Source: Solobacterium sp. | Lineage (GTDB): Bacteria; Bacillota_I; Bacilli_A; Erysipelotrichales; Erysipelotrichaceae | NCBI GenBank assembly: GCA_017469355.1 | Contig: JAFUGM010000047.1 | Location: forward strand, 1-62,274 | Length of the DNA: 62,274 nucleotides | Direction: 5' to 3' | Shown here: positions 8,556-16,419 of the stretch, piece after piece | How the letters are laid out: every line of letters starts with the position of its first letter | Position numbering within the stretch: the stretch's first letter is position 1 | Notes under the pieces: generated by a model | Told to the model about the DNA's origin: nothing | Databases searched by the model: none | The model's input: only the letters and a program-made list of their open reading frames with translations | Translations under genes and position numbers: made by a program

Positions 8556-9764
8556 TCAAAGTGAAGCTTCGAGGGTTGCGCGTACCGCCTGAATGAATTC
8601 AAGACTGTTGACTGCTTTGGGATTGGGGAGGGTAGTGATCTGCACCAGATCCTTTGTCATGACCCCGCTCTCAATGGTATCGAGTGTTGCCTTCTCGAGC
8701 TTATCCGCAAATTCCTGAAGTGCGGTATTGCCATCAAGTTCGCCGCGCTTACGTAACGCACCGGTCCAGGCGAAGATCGTCGCGACGGAATTCGTACTGG
8801 TTTCTTCTCCCGCAAGATGTTTGTAGTAATGACGCTGCACGGTTCCATGTGCTGCTTCATATTCGTAGTATCCATCCGGAGAAACAAGAACCGAAGTCAT
8901 CATCGCCAGAGATCCAAACGCGCTGCTTAACATATCGGAGAATACATCTCCGTCATAGTTCTTGCAGGCCCAGACAATTCCTCCCTTTGATTTCATGATG
9001 CGGGCAATTGCATCATCGATCAGAGTGTAGAAATAGGTGATACCGACTTCTTCAAACGCCGCCTTGAATTCATTGTCATAGATGTTCTGGAAGATTTCCT
9101 TAAACTGCCCATCGTAAACTTTTGAAATCGTATCCTTTGAGGCAAACCAGAGATCCTGCTTTACTCCCAGAGCATACTGGAAGCAGCTTCGCGCAAAACT
9201 CTCAATGGAATGATCAAGGTTATACATTCCCTGCAGCACACCCGGACCTTCAAAGGAGAAGATGGTCTGTTCATTAACTGTTCCGTCTTCCGCTTCAAAC
9301 ACCAGCTTTGCGGTTCCTTTGCCCGGGACACGGAATTCCGTGTTCTTATAGACATCTCCATAGGCATGTCTTGCGATGGTAATCGGCTGTTCCCAACGGG
9401 AGACGACCGGTTCAATTCCCTTTACGAGAATCGGAGCCCGGAACACCGTTCCATCAAGAATGGCACGAATGGTGCCGTTTGGACTTTTATAGAGTGCTTT
9501 GAGATTATATTCCTTTCGACGGGCTTCATTTGGTGTGATGGTGGCGCACTTGACACCAACACCATATTTTTTGATCGCATTGGATGCGTCTATGGTTACC
9601 TGGTCATCGGTTTCATCGCGATAAGGAAGACCGAGGTCGTAATATTCCGTGTTCAGATCAATGAACGGAAGCAGCAGTTCATCCTTAATCATTTTCCATA
9701 GGATGCGTGTCATTTCATCGCCGTCGATTTCCACTAACGGTGTTGTCATCTGTATTTTATTCAT
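8556..9764 (-). CDS. icd: NADP-dependent isocitrate dehydrogenase, eukaryotic type
   Basis: 402 aa. The opening [20 protein letters not shown] and the stretch [15 protein letters not shown] match the homodimeric type II (mitochondrial-like) NADP-IDH rather than the E. coli type. It oxidises isocitrate to 2-oxoglutarate in the cytosol. [16 protein letters not shown] is the substrate loop and [13 protein letters not shown] the cofactor region. Start ATG 9764 has AGGAGG 7 nt upstream. gltA, aconitase and gdhA lie within 10 kb, which together points to glutamate synthesis. Confidence 0.96.
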   Translation of the reverse strand: MNKIQMTTPLVEIDGDEMTRILWKMIKDELLLPFIDLNTEYYDLGLPYRDETDDQVTIDASNAIKKYGVGVKCATITPNEARRKEYNLKALYKSPNGTIRAILDGTVFRAPILVKGIEPVVSRWEQPITIARHAYGDVYKNTEFRVPGKGTAKLVFEAEDGTVNEQTIFSFEGPGVLQGMYNLDHSIESFARSCFQYALGVKQDLWFASKDTISKVYDGQFKEIFQNIYDNEFKAAFEEVGITYFYTLIDDAIARIMKSKGGIVWACKNYDGDVFSDMLSSAFGSLAMMTSVLVSPDGYYEYEAAHGTVQRHYYKHLAGEETSTNSVATIFAWTGALRKRGELDGNTALQEFADKLEKATLDTIESGVMTKDLVQITTLPNPKAVNSLEFIQAVRATLEASL

Positions 9765-9840
9765 TCGAGTGCCTCCTGACAGTTCGTTATTTTATATTAT
9801 CCCTTTCCTGTGCGCAATCTGAAGGGATTTCTCCATGCCA

Positions 9841-9849
9841 TGGTATAAT
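9841..9849 (+). promoter_or_regulatory. Extended -10 promoter of the SPFH gene
   Basis: TGGTATAAT is a perfect extended -10. No clear -35 is visible. The transcript would have about 20 nt before the GGGAGGT ribosome-binding site. Confidence 0.7.
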
Positions 9850-9877
9850 CAGTAGGAACCATTGGGAGGTAGCAGTT

Positions 9878-10798
9878 ATGCCGGTAATTCTGAACGTAAT
9901 TATTATTGTGGTTGTATTGATTCTTGTGCTGTCCGCATGCCTGCGGATTGTGCCGCAGGGAAGTGCGTATGTGATTGAACGGTTTGGCCGTTACAGCAGC
10001 ACCTGGCAGCCGGGTATACATTTCAAATTGCCGATTGCGGACCGGGTAGCCCGCAGAGTTCTTCTGAAGGAACAGGTTGCGGACTTTGCGCCTCAGCCTG
10101 TAATCACCAAGGATAATGTCACAATGATGATTGACTCGGTTGTTTATTTTCTGATCTTTGATCCGAAACTGTATGCCTATGGTGTAGAAAATCCGATCAT
10201 GGCGATGGAAAATCTCACCGCCACTACACTTCGTAACATCATTGGTGATATGGAGCTTGACGCAACACTCACTTCAAGAGAAGCGATCAACTCCAGAATG
10301 TTAGCGACGATTGATGCCGCAACGGATCCCTGGGGAATCAAGGTTACCCGTGTGGAATTAAAGAACATCCAGCCGCCTGCAGCGATCCGTGAGTCCATGG
10401 AGAAGCAGATGAAGGCAGAGCGTGAAAAGCGTGCCGCAATCCTGACCGCGGAAGGTCAGAAACAGGCAATGATTCTTGAGGCAGAAGGCCGGAAAGAATC
10501 CGCAGTTCTGAATGCGGAGGCATCCAAGCAGGCGACGATTCTTGCGGCAGAAGCGGAGAAGGAACGCCGTATCCGGGAAGCCGAAGGTCAGTCGGAAGCG
10601 ATTCGTAAAGTCCAGCAGGCGAATGCGGAAGGTATTCGCATGATTAAGGAAGCTGGAGCGGATGAAGCAGTGCTGAAGATCAAGAGTCTTGAGGCGTTTG
10701 CCCAGGCTGCCAATGGTCAGGCAACCAAGATCATCATTCCTTCTGAAATTCAGGGAATCGCGGGACTGGCAGAAGGGCTGAAGGAAGCCGTAAAGTAA
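9878..10798 (+). CDS. Stomatin/prohibitin-like SPFH membrane protein
   Basis: 306 aa from ATG 9878, which has GGGAGGT 7 nt upstream. A longer in-frame reading is discounted. One N-terminal membrane segment (VILNVIIIVVVLILVLSACL) is followed by an SPFH domain with VPQGSAYVIERFGRYSSTW. A long Ala/Glu-rich coiled coil follows (roughly residues 165-265) and then EGLKEAVK. This matches the QmcA/YbbK-type stomatins that form membrane microdomain rings. The usual NfeD partner is absent; a small 98-aa membrane protein follows 4 nt later instead. Confidence 0.92.
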   Translation: MPVILNVIIIVVVLILVLSACLRIVPQGSAYVIERFGRYSSTWQPGIHFKLPIADRVARRVLLKEQVADFAPQPVITKDNVTMMIDSVVYFLIFDPKLYAYGVENPIMAMENLTATTLRNIIGDMELDATLTSREAINSRMLATIDAATDPWGIKVTRVELKNIQPPAAIRESMEKQMKAEREKRAAILTAEGQKQAMILEAEGRKESAVLNAEASKQATILAAEAEKERRIREAEGQSEAIRKVQQANAEGIRMIKEAGADEAVLKIKSLEAFAQAANGQATKIIIPSEIQGIAGLAEGLKEAVK

Positions 10799-10802
10799 TT
10801 CT

Positions 10803-11099
10803 ATGAGCGGTTTTCTCGGAACATTTCTGTCATTTCTGGTCTGGCTATGCATCATCCTGGCATTCAGTGCCGCATTTTCCAATAAGAACCGGAAACGTTC
10901 AGTTTCTTCGGATGGACACGTGGTCTCAAAGCAGGAAGATCTTACGTGTGAGGGAAAGGAAGGTCATCACCATCCTGCCCCAAGCGCAGAAGATGTCGCC
11001 AACTATGGAGCTCGCTATATCGTTCATAACGATCCGGAAACCGGATATGTCGTGCTGAATGGAGTGAAACGCAGGATCTCAGAATGTAAGGATCTGTAA
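10803..11099 (+). CDS. Small single-pass membrane protein, function unknown
   Basis: 98 aa. One hydrophobic segment (about residues 4-24) is followed by a basic stop-transfer NKNRKR. A polar stretch contains a HHH cluster, and the C-terminal module ends VVLNGVKRRISECKDL. The start lies 4 nt after the SPFH stop without its own Shine-Dalgarno sequence, so translation is probably coupled. A partner role for the stomatin homologue is inferred only from position. Not a recognised family. Confidence 0.7.
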   Translation: MSGFLGTFLSFLVWLCIILAFSAAFSNKNRKRSVSSDGHVVSKQEDLTCEGKEGHHHPAPSAEDVANYGARYIVHNDPETGYVVLNGVKRRISECKDL

Positions 11100-11131
11100 A
11101 TATGCAGAGGCAATGCCTTTGCATATTTTTT
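11098..11131 (+). terminator. Terminator after the SPFH operon
   Basis: AAATATGCA pairs with TGCATATTT, with inner AGGCA/TGCCT pairing, followed by a T run. It lies immediately ahead of the next gene's ribosome-binding site. Confidence 0.8.
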
Positions 11132-11150
11132 GACAGGGAGGGGAAGGAAT

Positions 11151-11951
11151 ATGAGCTATTTATTCTTTGATATCGACAATACACTGCTGTCACATAAAAC
11201 CTTTACGATACCCCAAAGCGCGATGAAAGCGTTATGGGAAGTAAAGAACCATGGGCATCAGCTGTTTATTGCCAGTGGAAGGGGAAGGAATTCCATTCTG
11301 GAATATGAAGATCCTGACCTGTTTGATGGATCGATTACCGGAAGCGGTGCCCATGGTCATTATCATGGAAATGCATTGTTCAATCATACGTTTTCTGAGG
11401 AAGATGTAATAGCGATCTCTGATATCGCAAAGGAAACTGGCGCTGGACTCTTTGTGCAGTCAGACACAAGATCATGGATGAGTGAGGCGGGACTGGAAGT
11501 ATTTAAACGGCGGTCCGGCCGTACCGAACAGCAGATTTATGATATGGGAATCCGTATCTTTCATGGAATACCGGAAGAACCTATCTGTAAGATGGACTTT
11601 TTCCTGCCAGTTGGAATCGATGGCGAAGAAGTCTACCGCAGGTTTCCTGAAACGGTGGAGATCTGCCGCGCATTGAGTGAATATAAGGCATTTCCCGGCG
11701 CCGAGCTTACACCAAAGGGGATCAGTAAGGGAACCGGAATCCGTGAACTGATTGAACTGATTGGCGGATCCATGGAAGATACCTATGCGTTTGGAGATTC
11801 TGATAATGATATTGAGATGTTGAAGGCATGTGCAGTAGGAACTGCCATGGGCAATGCCTCAGATATGGTGAAGCAGGCTGCGGATTATGTCACAGCTGAT
11901 ATTGAAGAGGATGGGATTTATCTTGCGCTAAAACACTTTGGCCTGTTCTGA
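11151..11951 (+). CDS. Cof-type HAD phosphatase
   Basis: 266 aa from ATG 11151, preceded by a purine-rich GGGAGGGGAAGGA. LFFDIDNTLLSHK is HAD motif I, IASGRGR covers motif II, KGISKGTGI carries the motif III lysine, and FGDSDNDIEMLKAC is motif IV. A C2-type cap lies between about residues 80 and 190. It is a paralogue of the 7681 gene and probably acts on a small phosphorylated metabolite; the substrate is unknown. Confidence 0.9.
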   Translation: MSYLFFDIDNTLLSHKTFTIPQSAMKALWEVKNHGHQLFIASGRGRNSILEYEDPDLFDGSITGSGAHGHYHGNALFNHTFSEEDVIAISDIAKETGAGLFVQSDTRSWMSEAGLEVFKRRSGRTEQQIYDMGIRIFHGIPEEPICKMDFFLPVGIDGEEVYRRFPETVEICRALSEYKAFPGAELTPKGISKGTGIRELIELIGGSMEDTYAFGDSDNDIEMLKACAVGTAMGNASDMVKQAADYVTADIEEDGIYLALKHFGLF

Positions 11952-12003
11952 AAACGCAGTTTCCTTTTTCAGGAATGCGTAATAAAATGTGAGTTGGATT
12001 TCT

Positions 12004-12075
12004 TGGGGTGTAGCCAAGCGGTAAGGCAGGGGACTTTGACTCCCTCATGCGTGAGTTCGAATCTCGCCACCCCAG
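12004..12075 (+). tRNA. tRNA-Gln (anticodon TTG)
   Basis: 72 nt cloverleaf. TGGGGTG pairs with CACCCCA in the acceptor stem, the anticodon loop CTTTGAC gives TTG, and the T-arm has GAGTTCGAATCTC. The 3' CCA is not encoded directly. Confidence 0.94.
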
Positions 12076-12087
12076 TACCAGTACCAC

Positions 12088-12113
12088 AAGGTCATGTTCG
12101 CATGGCCTTTTTC
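12088..12113 (+). terminator. Terminator of tRNA-Gln
   Basis: AAGGTCATG and CATGGCCTT pair around a stable TTCG tetraloop, followed by TTTTT. Confidence 0.85.
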
Positions 12114-12137
12114 TAATTCAAGTGACTTGAGGATAGA

Positions 12138-12168
12138 AAAAACGGGAACTCCAATGGAAGCCCCCGTC
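12138..12168 (-). terminator. Terminator of gdhA
   Basis: On the minus strand an 11-bp stem with two G-U pairs (ACGGGGGCTTCC / GGAGTTCCCGT) ends in six T, about 25 nt beyond the gdhA stop. Confidence 0.8.
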
Positions 12169-12190
12169 ATTCAGTAAGATGAATACTTTT

Positions 12191-13537
12191 TTAGATTAAG
12201 CCCTGTGCCAGCATTGCTTCGGCAACCTTCAGGAAACCGGCAATATTCGCACCGGCAACCAGATTGTAACCCAGGCCATATTCTTCCGCAGCCTTTGCGC
12301 TGTTATCATGAATGGACTTCATGATATCCTTCAGCTTCTGGTCAACTTCTTCTGCGCTCCAGCCATAACGCAGGCTGTTCTGAGACATTTCGAGTGCAGA
12401 TACCGCAACACCACCGGCGTTCACTGCCTTTGCGGGACCCACAATCACATTGTTCTCCTGCAGGTAAGCGACTGCTTCGTTGCTGGTAGGCATGTTGGAG
12501 AGCTCGAAGTAGTACTTCGCGCCGCTTGCGACGATCTGCTTGGCTTCTTCAATGCCGACTTCGTTCTGGGTAGCGCATGGAATATAGACATCTCCCTTAA
12601 CGCCCCAAGGCTTTTCACCCTCATGGAATTCCAGACCGAACTTGTCTGCGTACATCTTGACGTTCGCATTCCGGCTCGCACGAATCTCAAGCAGGTAGTT
12701 CAGCTTTTCTTCAGTGTTGATTCCATCCGGATCATAGACATAACCGTTATGACCGGAAATGGTAACGACCTTTCCACCCAGTTCGGTAATCTTGGTGGCA
12801 GCGCCCCAGGTAACATTACCGTATCCAGAAAGAACGAAGGTCTTTCCTTTAATCGTATCGTTTTCATGCGCGAATACCTGTTCCGCATAATAGATACCGC
12901 CGAAACCGGTAGCTTCCGGACGGATCAGGCTTCCGCCGTAAGTAAGGCCCTTACCGGTAAGAACACCGTTGTCATAGGAATCACGGATTCTGCGGTACTG
13001 ACCGAACAGATAACCGATTTCACGTCCGCCGACACCGATGTCACCCGCAGGAACGTCTGTATTGGGGCCGATGTGTCTCTGCAGTTCGGTCATGAAGGCC
13101 TGGCAGAAACGCATAACTTCCGCATCGCTCTTTCCGTGAGGATCGAAATCAGAACCGCCTTTACCGCCGCCAATCGGCAGGGTGGTAAGGCTGTTTTTGA
13201 ATGTCTGTTCAAATCCGAGGAATTTCAGCATACCGAGTGTAACACTCTTGTGGAAGCGAAGACCGCCCTTGTACGGACCAATCGCGCCGTTAAACTGGAC
13301 ACGATATCCGCGGTTGACCTGTGTCTTTCCTTCATCATCAACCCATGTCACACGGAACTCCACAACACGCTCCGGCTCAACCATACGTTCAAGCAGGGCA
13401 GCTGCTTCGTACTCCGGGTGCTGATCGATGACCGGCTTGAGGGAAGTCAGGACTTCCTCAACGGTCTGAAGGAACTCAGGCTCTGACGCATTCTTCTCTT
13501 TTGTGGCCGCAATGACCCGATCTACATAATCACTCAT
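12191..13537 (-). CDS. gdhA: NADP-specific glutamate dehydrogenase
   Basis: 448 aa, the normal length of the hexameric small-subunit enzyme. PIGGGKGGSDFDPHGKSDAEVMRFCQAF carries the substrate-binding lysines, and VPAGDIGVGGREIGYLFGQY and the GYGNVTWGAA dinucleotide fold follow. It fixes ammonia onto 2-oxoglutarate to give glutamate. The start follows AAAGGAGATTAGTACG. TATAAT lies upstream and an inverted repeat TTTCGT-N8-ACGAAA (13577-13596) flanks the promoter. With icd, gltA and aconitase nearby it completes a citrate-to-glutamate route. Confidence 0.97.
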   Translation of the reverse strand: MSDYVDRVIAATKEKNASEPEFLQTVEEVLTSLKPVIDQHPEYEAAALLERMVEPERVVEFRVTWVDDEGKTQVNRGYRVQFNGAIGPYKGGLRFHKSVTLGMLKFLGFEQTFKNSLTTLPIGGGKGGSDFDPHGKSDAEVMRFCQAFMTELQRHIGPNTDVPAGDIGVGGREIGYLFGQYRRIRDSYDNGVLTGKGLTYGGSLIRPEATGFGGIYYAEQVFAHENDTIKGKTFVLSGYGNVTWGAATKITELGGKVVTISGHNGYVYDPDGINTEEKLNYLLEIRASRNANVKMYADKFGLEFHEGEKPWGVKGDVYIPCATQNEVGIEEAKQIVASGAKYYFELSNMPTSNEAVAYLQENNVIVGPAKAVNAGGVAVSALEMSQNSLRYGWSAEEVDQKLKDIMKSIHDNSAKAAEEYGLGYNLVAGANIAGFLKVAEAMLAQGLI

Positions 13538-13634
13538 CGTACTAATCTCCTTTTCACTTGAAAATTATAATCACGGTTTCGTAAAAATGCACGAAATATT
13601 TTCTGAAAATAATTTTCATAAGTTTTTCAAAAGA

Positions 13635-13664
13635 AATGACTGCCCATGGGACAGCCATTCCGCA
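13635..13664 (-). terminator. Terminator of trpS
   Basis: Minus-strand hairpin AATGGCTGTCCC / GGGCAGTCATT, followed by TCTTTTG. It begins at the trpS stop codon. Confidence 0.65.
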
Positions 13665-14660
13665 TTATTTCGTGATGATTTCCATTCCAATTGCTTTCTG
13701 AACCAGCTCGAGTTTAGGAGCGGCGATTGCTGAGGCACGCTGTGCACCTTCCTTCAGAACGGTTTCGAGTGTATCGGAAGCGATGATCTCATTGTACTTA
13801 GCCTGGATGGTTTCCAGTTCACTGCAGACCTTATCAGCGACGGCACGTTTGAAGTCACCGTAGCCCTTCCCCGCAAACTCCGCTTCGATCTCAGCCATCG
13901 GCCGATTATCAGAAAGGGAAGACAGTATCTGCATCAGATTGGAGACACCGGGTTGTGTTTCGGGGTCGAAGTGTACAACACCGATCGAATCAGTGACCGC
14001 ACTCATGACTTTCTTCCGCGCGGTTTTCAGATCATCGAGCAGATAGATGCAGCCCTTATCCGTCGCATCGGATTTGGACATCTTTTTTGAAGGATCACTT
14101 AATGACATGATTCTGGCACCGACCTTGGGAATCAGTGGTTCCGGAATCTTGAACAGATCACCATACCGGTTATTCATACGAATCGCCACATCCCGGGTCA
14201 GTTCTACATGTTGTTTCTGGTCTTCCCCGACTGGCACATAATCCGGATCATAGATCAGGATATCCGCTGCCATTAATGCCGGATAGGTGTAAAGGCCTCC
14301 GGAAAGATTCTTTTCGCCATGTGCCTGCTTATCTTTGAACTGGGTCATCCGGTTCAATTCACCCATATAGGTATGACAGCACATGATATATCCCAGCTGA
14401 GCATGTTCCTTCACATCGGTCTGCAGGAAAATAGTGCTCTTTTTCGGATCAAGACCGCACGCCAGATACAGCGCTACGCAATCCCGCAGGTTCTTCTGAA
14501 GTTCTTCCGGATCCTGAGGAACGGTAATGCAGTGAAGATTGGCGATGAATGCGATCATCTCATATTCATCCTGATAGGAAACAAATTTGCTTAAGGCTCC
14601 GATATAGTTGCCAAGATGGAGCTGGCCTGTAGGCTTAATGCCGCTTAACATGCGTTTCAT
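13665..14660 (-). CDS. trpS: Tryptophanyl-tRNA synthetase
   Basis: 331 aa from the ATG at 14660. KRMLSGIKPTGQLHLGNYIG contains the HIGH-type motif (HLGN), and KMSKSD near residue 195 is the KMSKS loop. It is a class I enzyme charging tRNA-Trp. AGGAGG lies 13 nt before this ATG, somewhat far, but upstream in-frame codons would enter the T-box terminator. A T-box leader controls it, and gltA lies just upstream on the same strand. Confidence 0.97.
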   Translation of the reverse strand: MKRMLSGIKPTGQLHLGNYIGALSKFVSYQDEYEMIAFIANLHCITVPQDPEELQKNLRDCVALYLACGLDPKKSTIFLQTDVKEHAQLGYIMCCHTYMGELNRMTQFKDKQAHGEKNLSGGLYTYPALMAADILIYDPDYVPVGEDQKQHVELTRDVAIRMNNRYGDLFKIPEPLIPKVGARIMSLSDPSKKMSKSDATDKGCIYLLDDLKTARKKVMSAVTDSIGVVHFDPETQPGVSNLMQILSSLSDNRPMAEIEAEFAGKGYGDFKRAVADKVCSELETIQAKYNEIIASDTLETVLKEGAQRASAIAAPKLELVQKAIGMEIITK

Positions 14661-14680
14661 AACTGTTCTTAATCCTCCTG

Positions 14681-14898
14681 AAAAAATAAAAGCGTCCCAG
14701 ATCGGGACGCAGGTTATGCGCGGTACCACCCGGATTATTCAGATCTACTGAATCACCTCAGTGGGATAACGGTGTTCGCCGCTTCCTTGATGGAAGATGC
14801 TCACGAATTCCACCGCACGCATTCACTCTGACAGTTTTCAGCTTCCCTGTCTCTCTTCTGAAAGTGAATCTTCGCATGCGTTCGCATCCGCTCAACGC
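14681..14898 (-). promoter_or_regulatory. T-box leader of trpS (specifier TGG)
   Basis: The T-box sequence GGGTGGTACCGCG is at 14731-14719. A terminator stem GCGTCCC/GGGACGC (14692-14710) ends in TTTTATTTTTT. Upstream lies a long Stem I region with a TGG triplet followed by A at 14812-14810, the right place for a tryptophan specifier. Uncharged tRNA-Trp would favour the antiterminator. A TAGAAT -10 at 14910-14905 could start the transcript. Confidence 0.9.
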
Positions 14899-14921
14899 AG
14901 AACTATTCTAACACAAATTTC

Positions 14922-16298
14922 CTAGCGATCTTCGAGTGGAATGAATTCCTGATCACTTCCAACGTATTTGTAGGCCGGACGGATAATCCGGTTGGCGAAT
15001 TCAATTTCCTCCATGCGGTGTGCACACCAGCCCGGGCAGCGGGCAATCGCAAACAGGGGCGTATACAGGTCTTCCGCAATTCCTAACATGCGATAGATGA
15101 GACCGGAGAACAGGTCTACATTGGCACAGACCTGTTTGGTCTGTCCTTTCACTTCACGGAAGGCAATCGGTGCCAGACGTTCAATTGCGGCTAATACATT
15201 CCATTCCTTGTCAAAACCTTTTTCGTAAGCCATCGTACGTGATTTTTCACGTAGCAGCTTGGCACGGGGATCGGAGATTGTATATACCGCATGCCCAATG
15301 CCATAGATGAGGCCATTCCCATCACCGGCCTCCTTACGGAGAATCTTCTTGAGCAGATCAAGGAGTTCATCCTCATCTTCGGGATGTTCCAGCACAGAAA
15401 GAATATAATCCAGCTGATTCATGACCTGAAGGTTTGCGCCACCGTGCTTTGGGCCTTTCAATGCACCGATCGCAGCAGAGATGGCACTGTAGGTGTCAGT
15501 TCCTGAGGAAGAAAGAACACGGTTGGAGAAGGTGGAGCAGTTTCCTCCGCCGTGGTCCGCATGAACCACAAGGCAAAGATCCAACAACATCGCTTCTTCG
15601 TGGGTGTATTTCTGATCTGGGCGATAGATGGAAAGAATATGTTCAGCGGTACTGGTTCCCGGAACCGGGTAATGAACGATCAGTGATCCACGGTTATACA
15701 CGTGCTGTTTGGCAATATACGCGTAGATCATCATAGTTGGCAGCTCCGCAATCAGGTTGACGGACTGCTTGATGAGGTTTTCAAGCGAGGTATCTTCGGC
15801 GTTGTCGTCATAGCTGTACATCGCAAGTACCGAGCGGGCAATCTTATTCATGATATTAGGACTCGGGGAAGTGAGAATCATTTCCTGAGGAAATCCCTCC
15901 GGAAGTTCCCGCCGCGCTTCAAGAATCTGACGGAATCGTTCCAGATTATCCTGATTCGGAAGGTTTCCGAATAACAGTAACCAGATGACTTCTTCAAACA
16001 TGAACCGATCTTTTTCGATTCCTTCATTGATAATGGTTTCAAGATCAATTCCCCGATAAATCAGGTGACCGGGAATCGGACGGACCGCGCCTGCTTCATC
16101 CCGTTCATAGCCAACGACATCACAGATATTGGTTAATCCGGCAAGCACGCCAGTCCCATCCGGATTTCGTAATCCGCGCTTGACCCCAAGGCGTTCGGAA
16201 ATTTCGACATCAATGGAGTTGTTTCGATGGAAGGTGTCACAGAGCAGTTTCAGATCCTCTGTAGCGAGGGATGCGACTTCAGGATAGATTTCACGCAT
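14922..16298 (-). CDS. gltA: Citrate synthase
   Basis: 458 aa from ATG 16298, with GGAGG 8 nt upstream. LIYRGIDLE, VHADHGGGNCSTFSNRVLSSSGTDTYSAISAAIGALKGPKHGGAN and GIGHAVYTISDPRA contain the expected active-site histidines (HGG, KHGG, GHAVY). It condenses acetyl-CoA with oxaloacetate. It is divergent from aconitase over a 121-bp region with an ATAA-N7-TTAT site. No terminator is visible between gltA and the trpS T-box. Confidence 0.97.
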   Translation of the reverse strand: MREIYPEVASLATEDLKLLCDTFHRNNSIDVEISERLGVKRGLRNPDGTGVLAGLTNICDVVGYERDEAGAVRPIPGHLIYRGIDLETIINEGIEKDRFMFEEVIWLLLFGNLPNQDNLERFRQILEARRELPEGFPQEMILTSPSPNIMNKIARSVLAMYSYDDNAEDTSLENLIKQSVNLIAELPTMMIYAYIAKQHVYNRGSLIVHYPVPGTSTAEHILSIYRPDQKYTHEEAMLLDLCLVVHADHGGGNCSTFSNRVLSSSGTDTYSAISAAIGALKGPKHGGANLQVMNQLDYILSVLEHPEDEDELLDLLKKILRKEAGDGNGLIYGIGHAVYTISDPRAKLLREKSRTMAYEKGFDKEWNVLAAIERLAPIAFREVKGQTKQVCANVDLFSGLIYRMLGIAEDLYTPLFAIARCPGWCAHRMEEIEFANRIIRPAYKYVGSDQEFIPLEDR

Positions 16299-16327
16299 AG
16301 GGCTTGCCTCCGTTCTAATGTGGAAAT

Positions 16328-16342
16328 ATAACTCTGTATTAT
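16328..16342. promoter_or_regulatory. CcpC-like ATAA-N7-TTAT site between gltA and aconitase
   Basis: ATAA CTCTGTA TTAT matches the dyad described for B. subtilis CcpC, which represses citrate synthase and aconitase genes when citrate is low. It overlaps the minus-strand TATAAT (16343-16338) of gltA. The region is AT-rich, so chance is possible. Confidence 0.4.
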
Positions 16343-16419
16343 ACCCAAAAAACAGGAAATGTAATAATTTCACATATTGAATGGATTAACGGTAAAATAA
16401 AGCGCAGGAGAAAGATCGT

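Noticed and set aside
9707-9877. 57-codon N-terminal extension of the stomatin-like protein
   Set aside because: It runs through the icd promoter region and start; the ATG at 9878 has an ideal ribosome-binding site and begins the membrane helix.
12308-13486. Long 392-codon plus-strand open frame opposite gdhA
   Set aside because: It is the antisense shadow of gdhA, with an unnatural composition and no domain signature.
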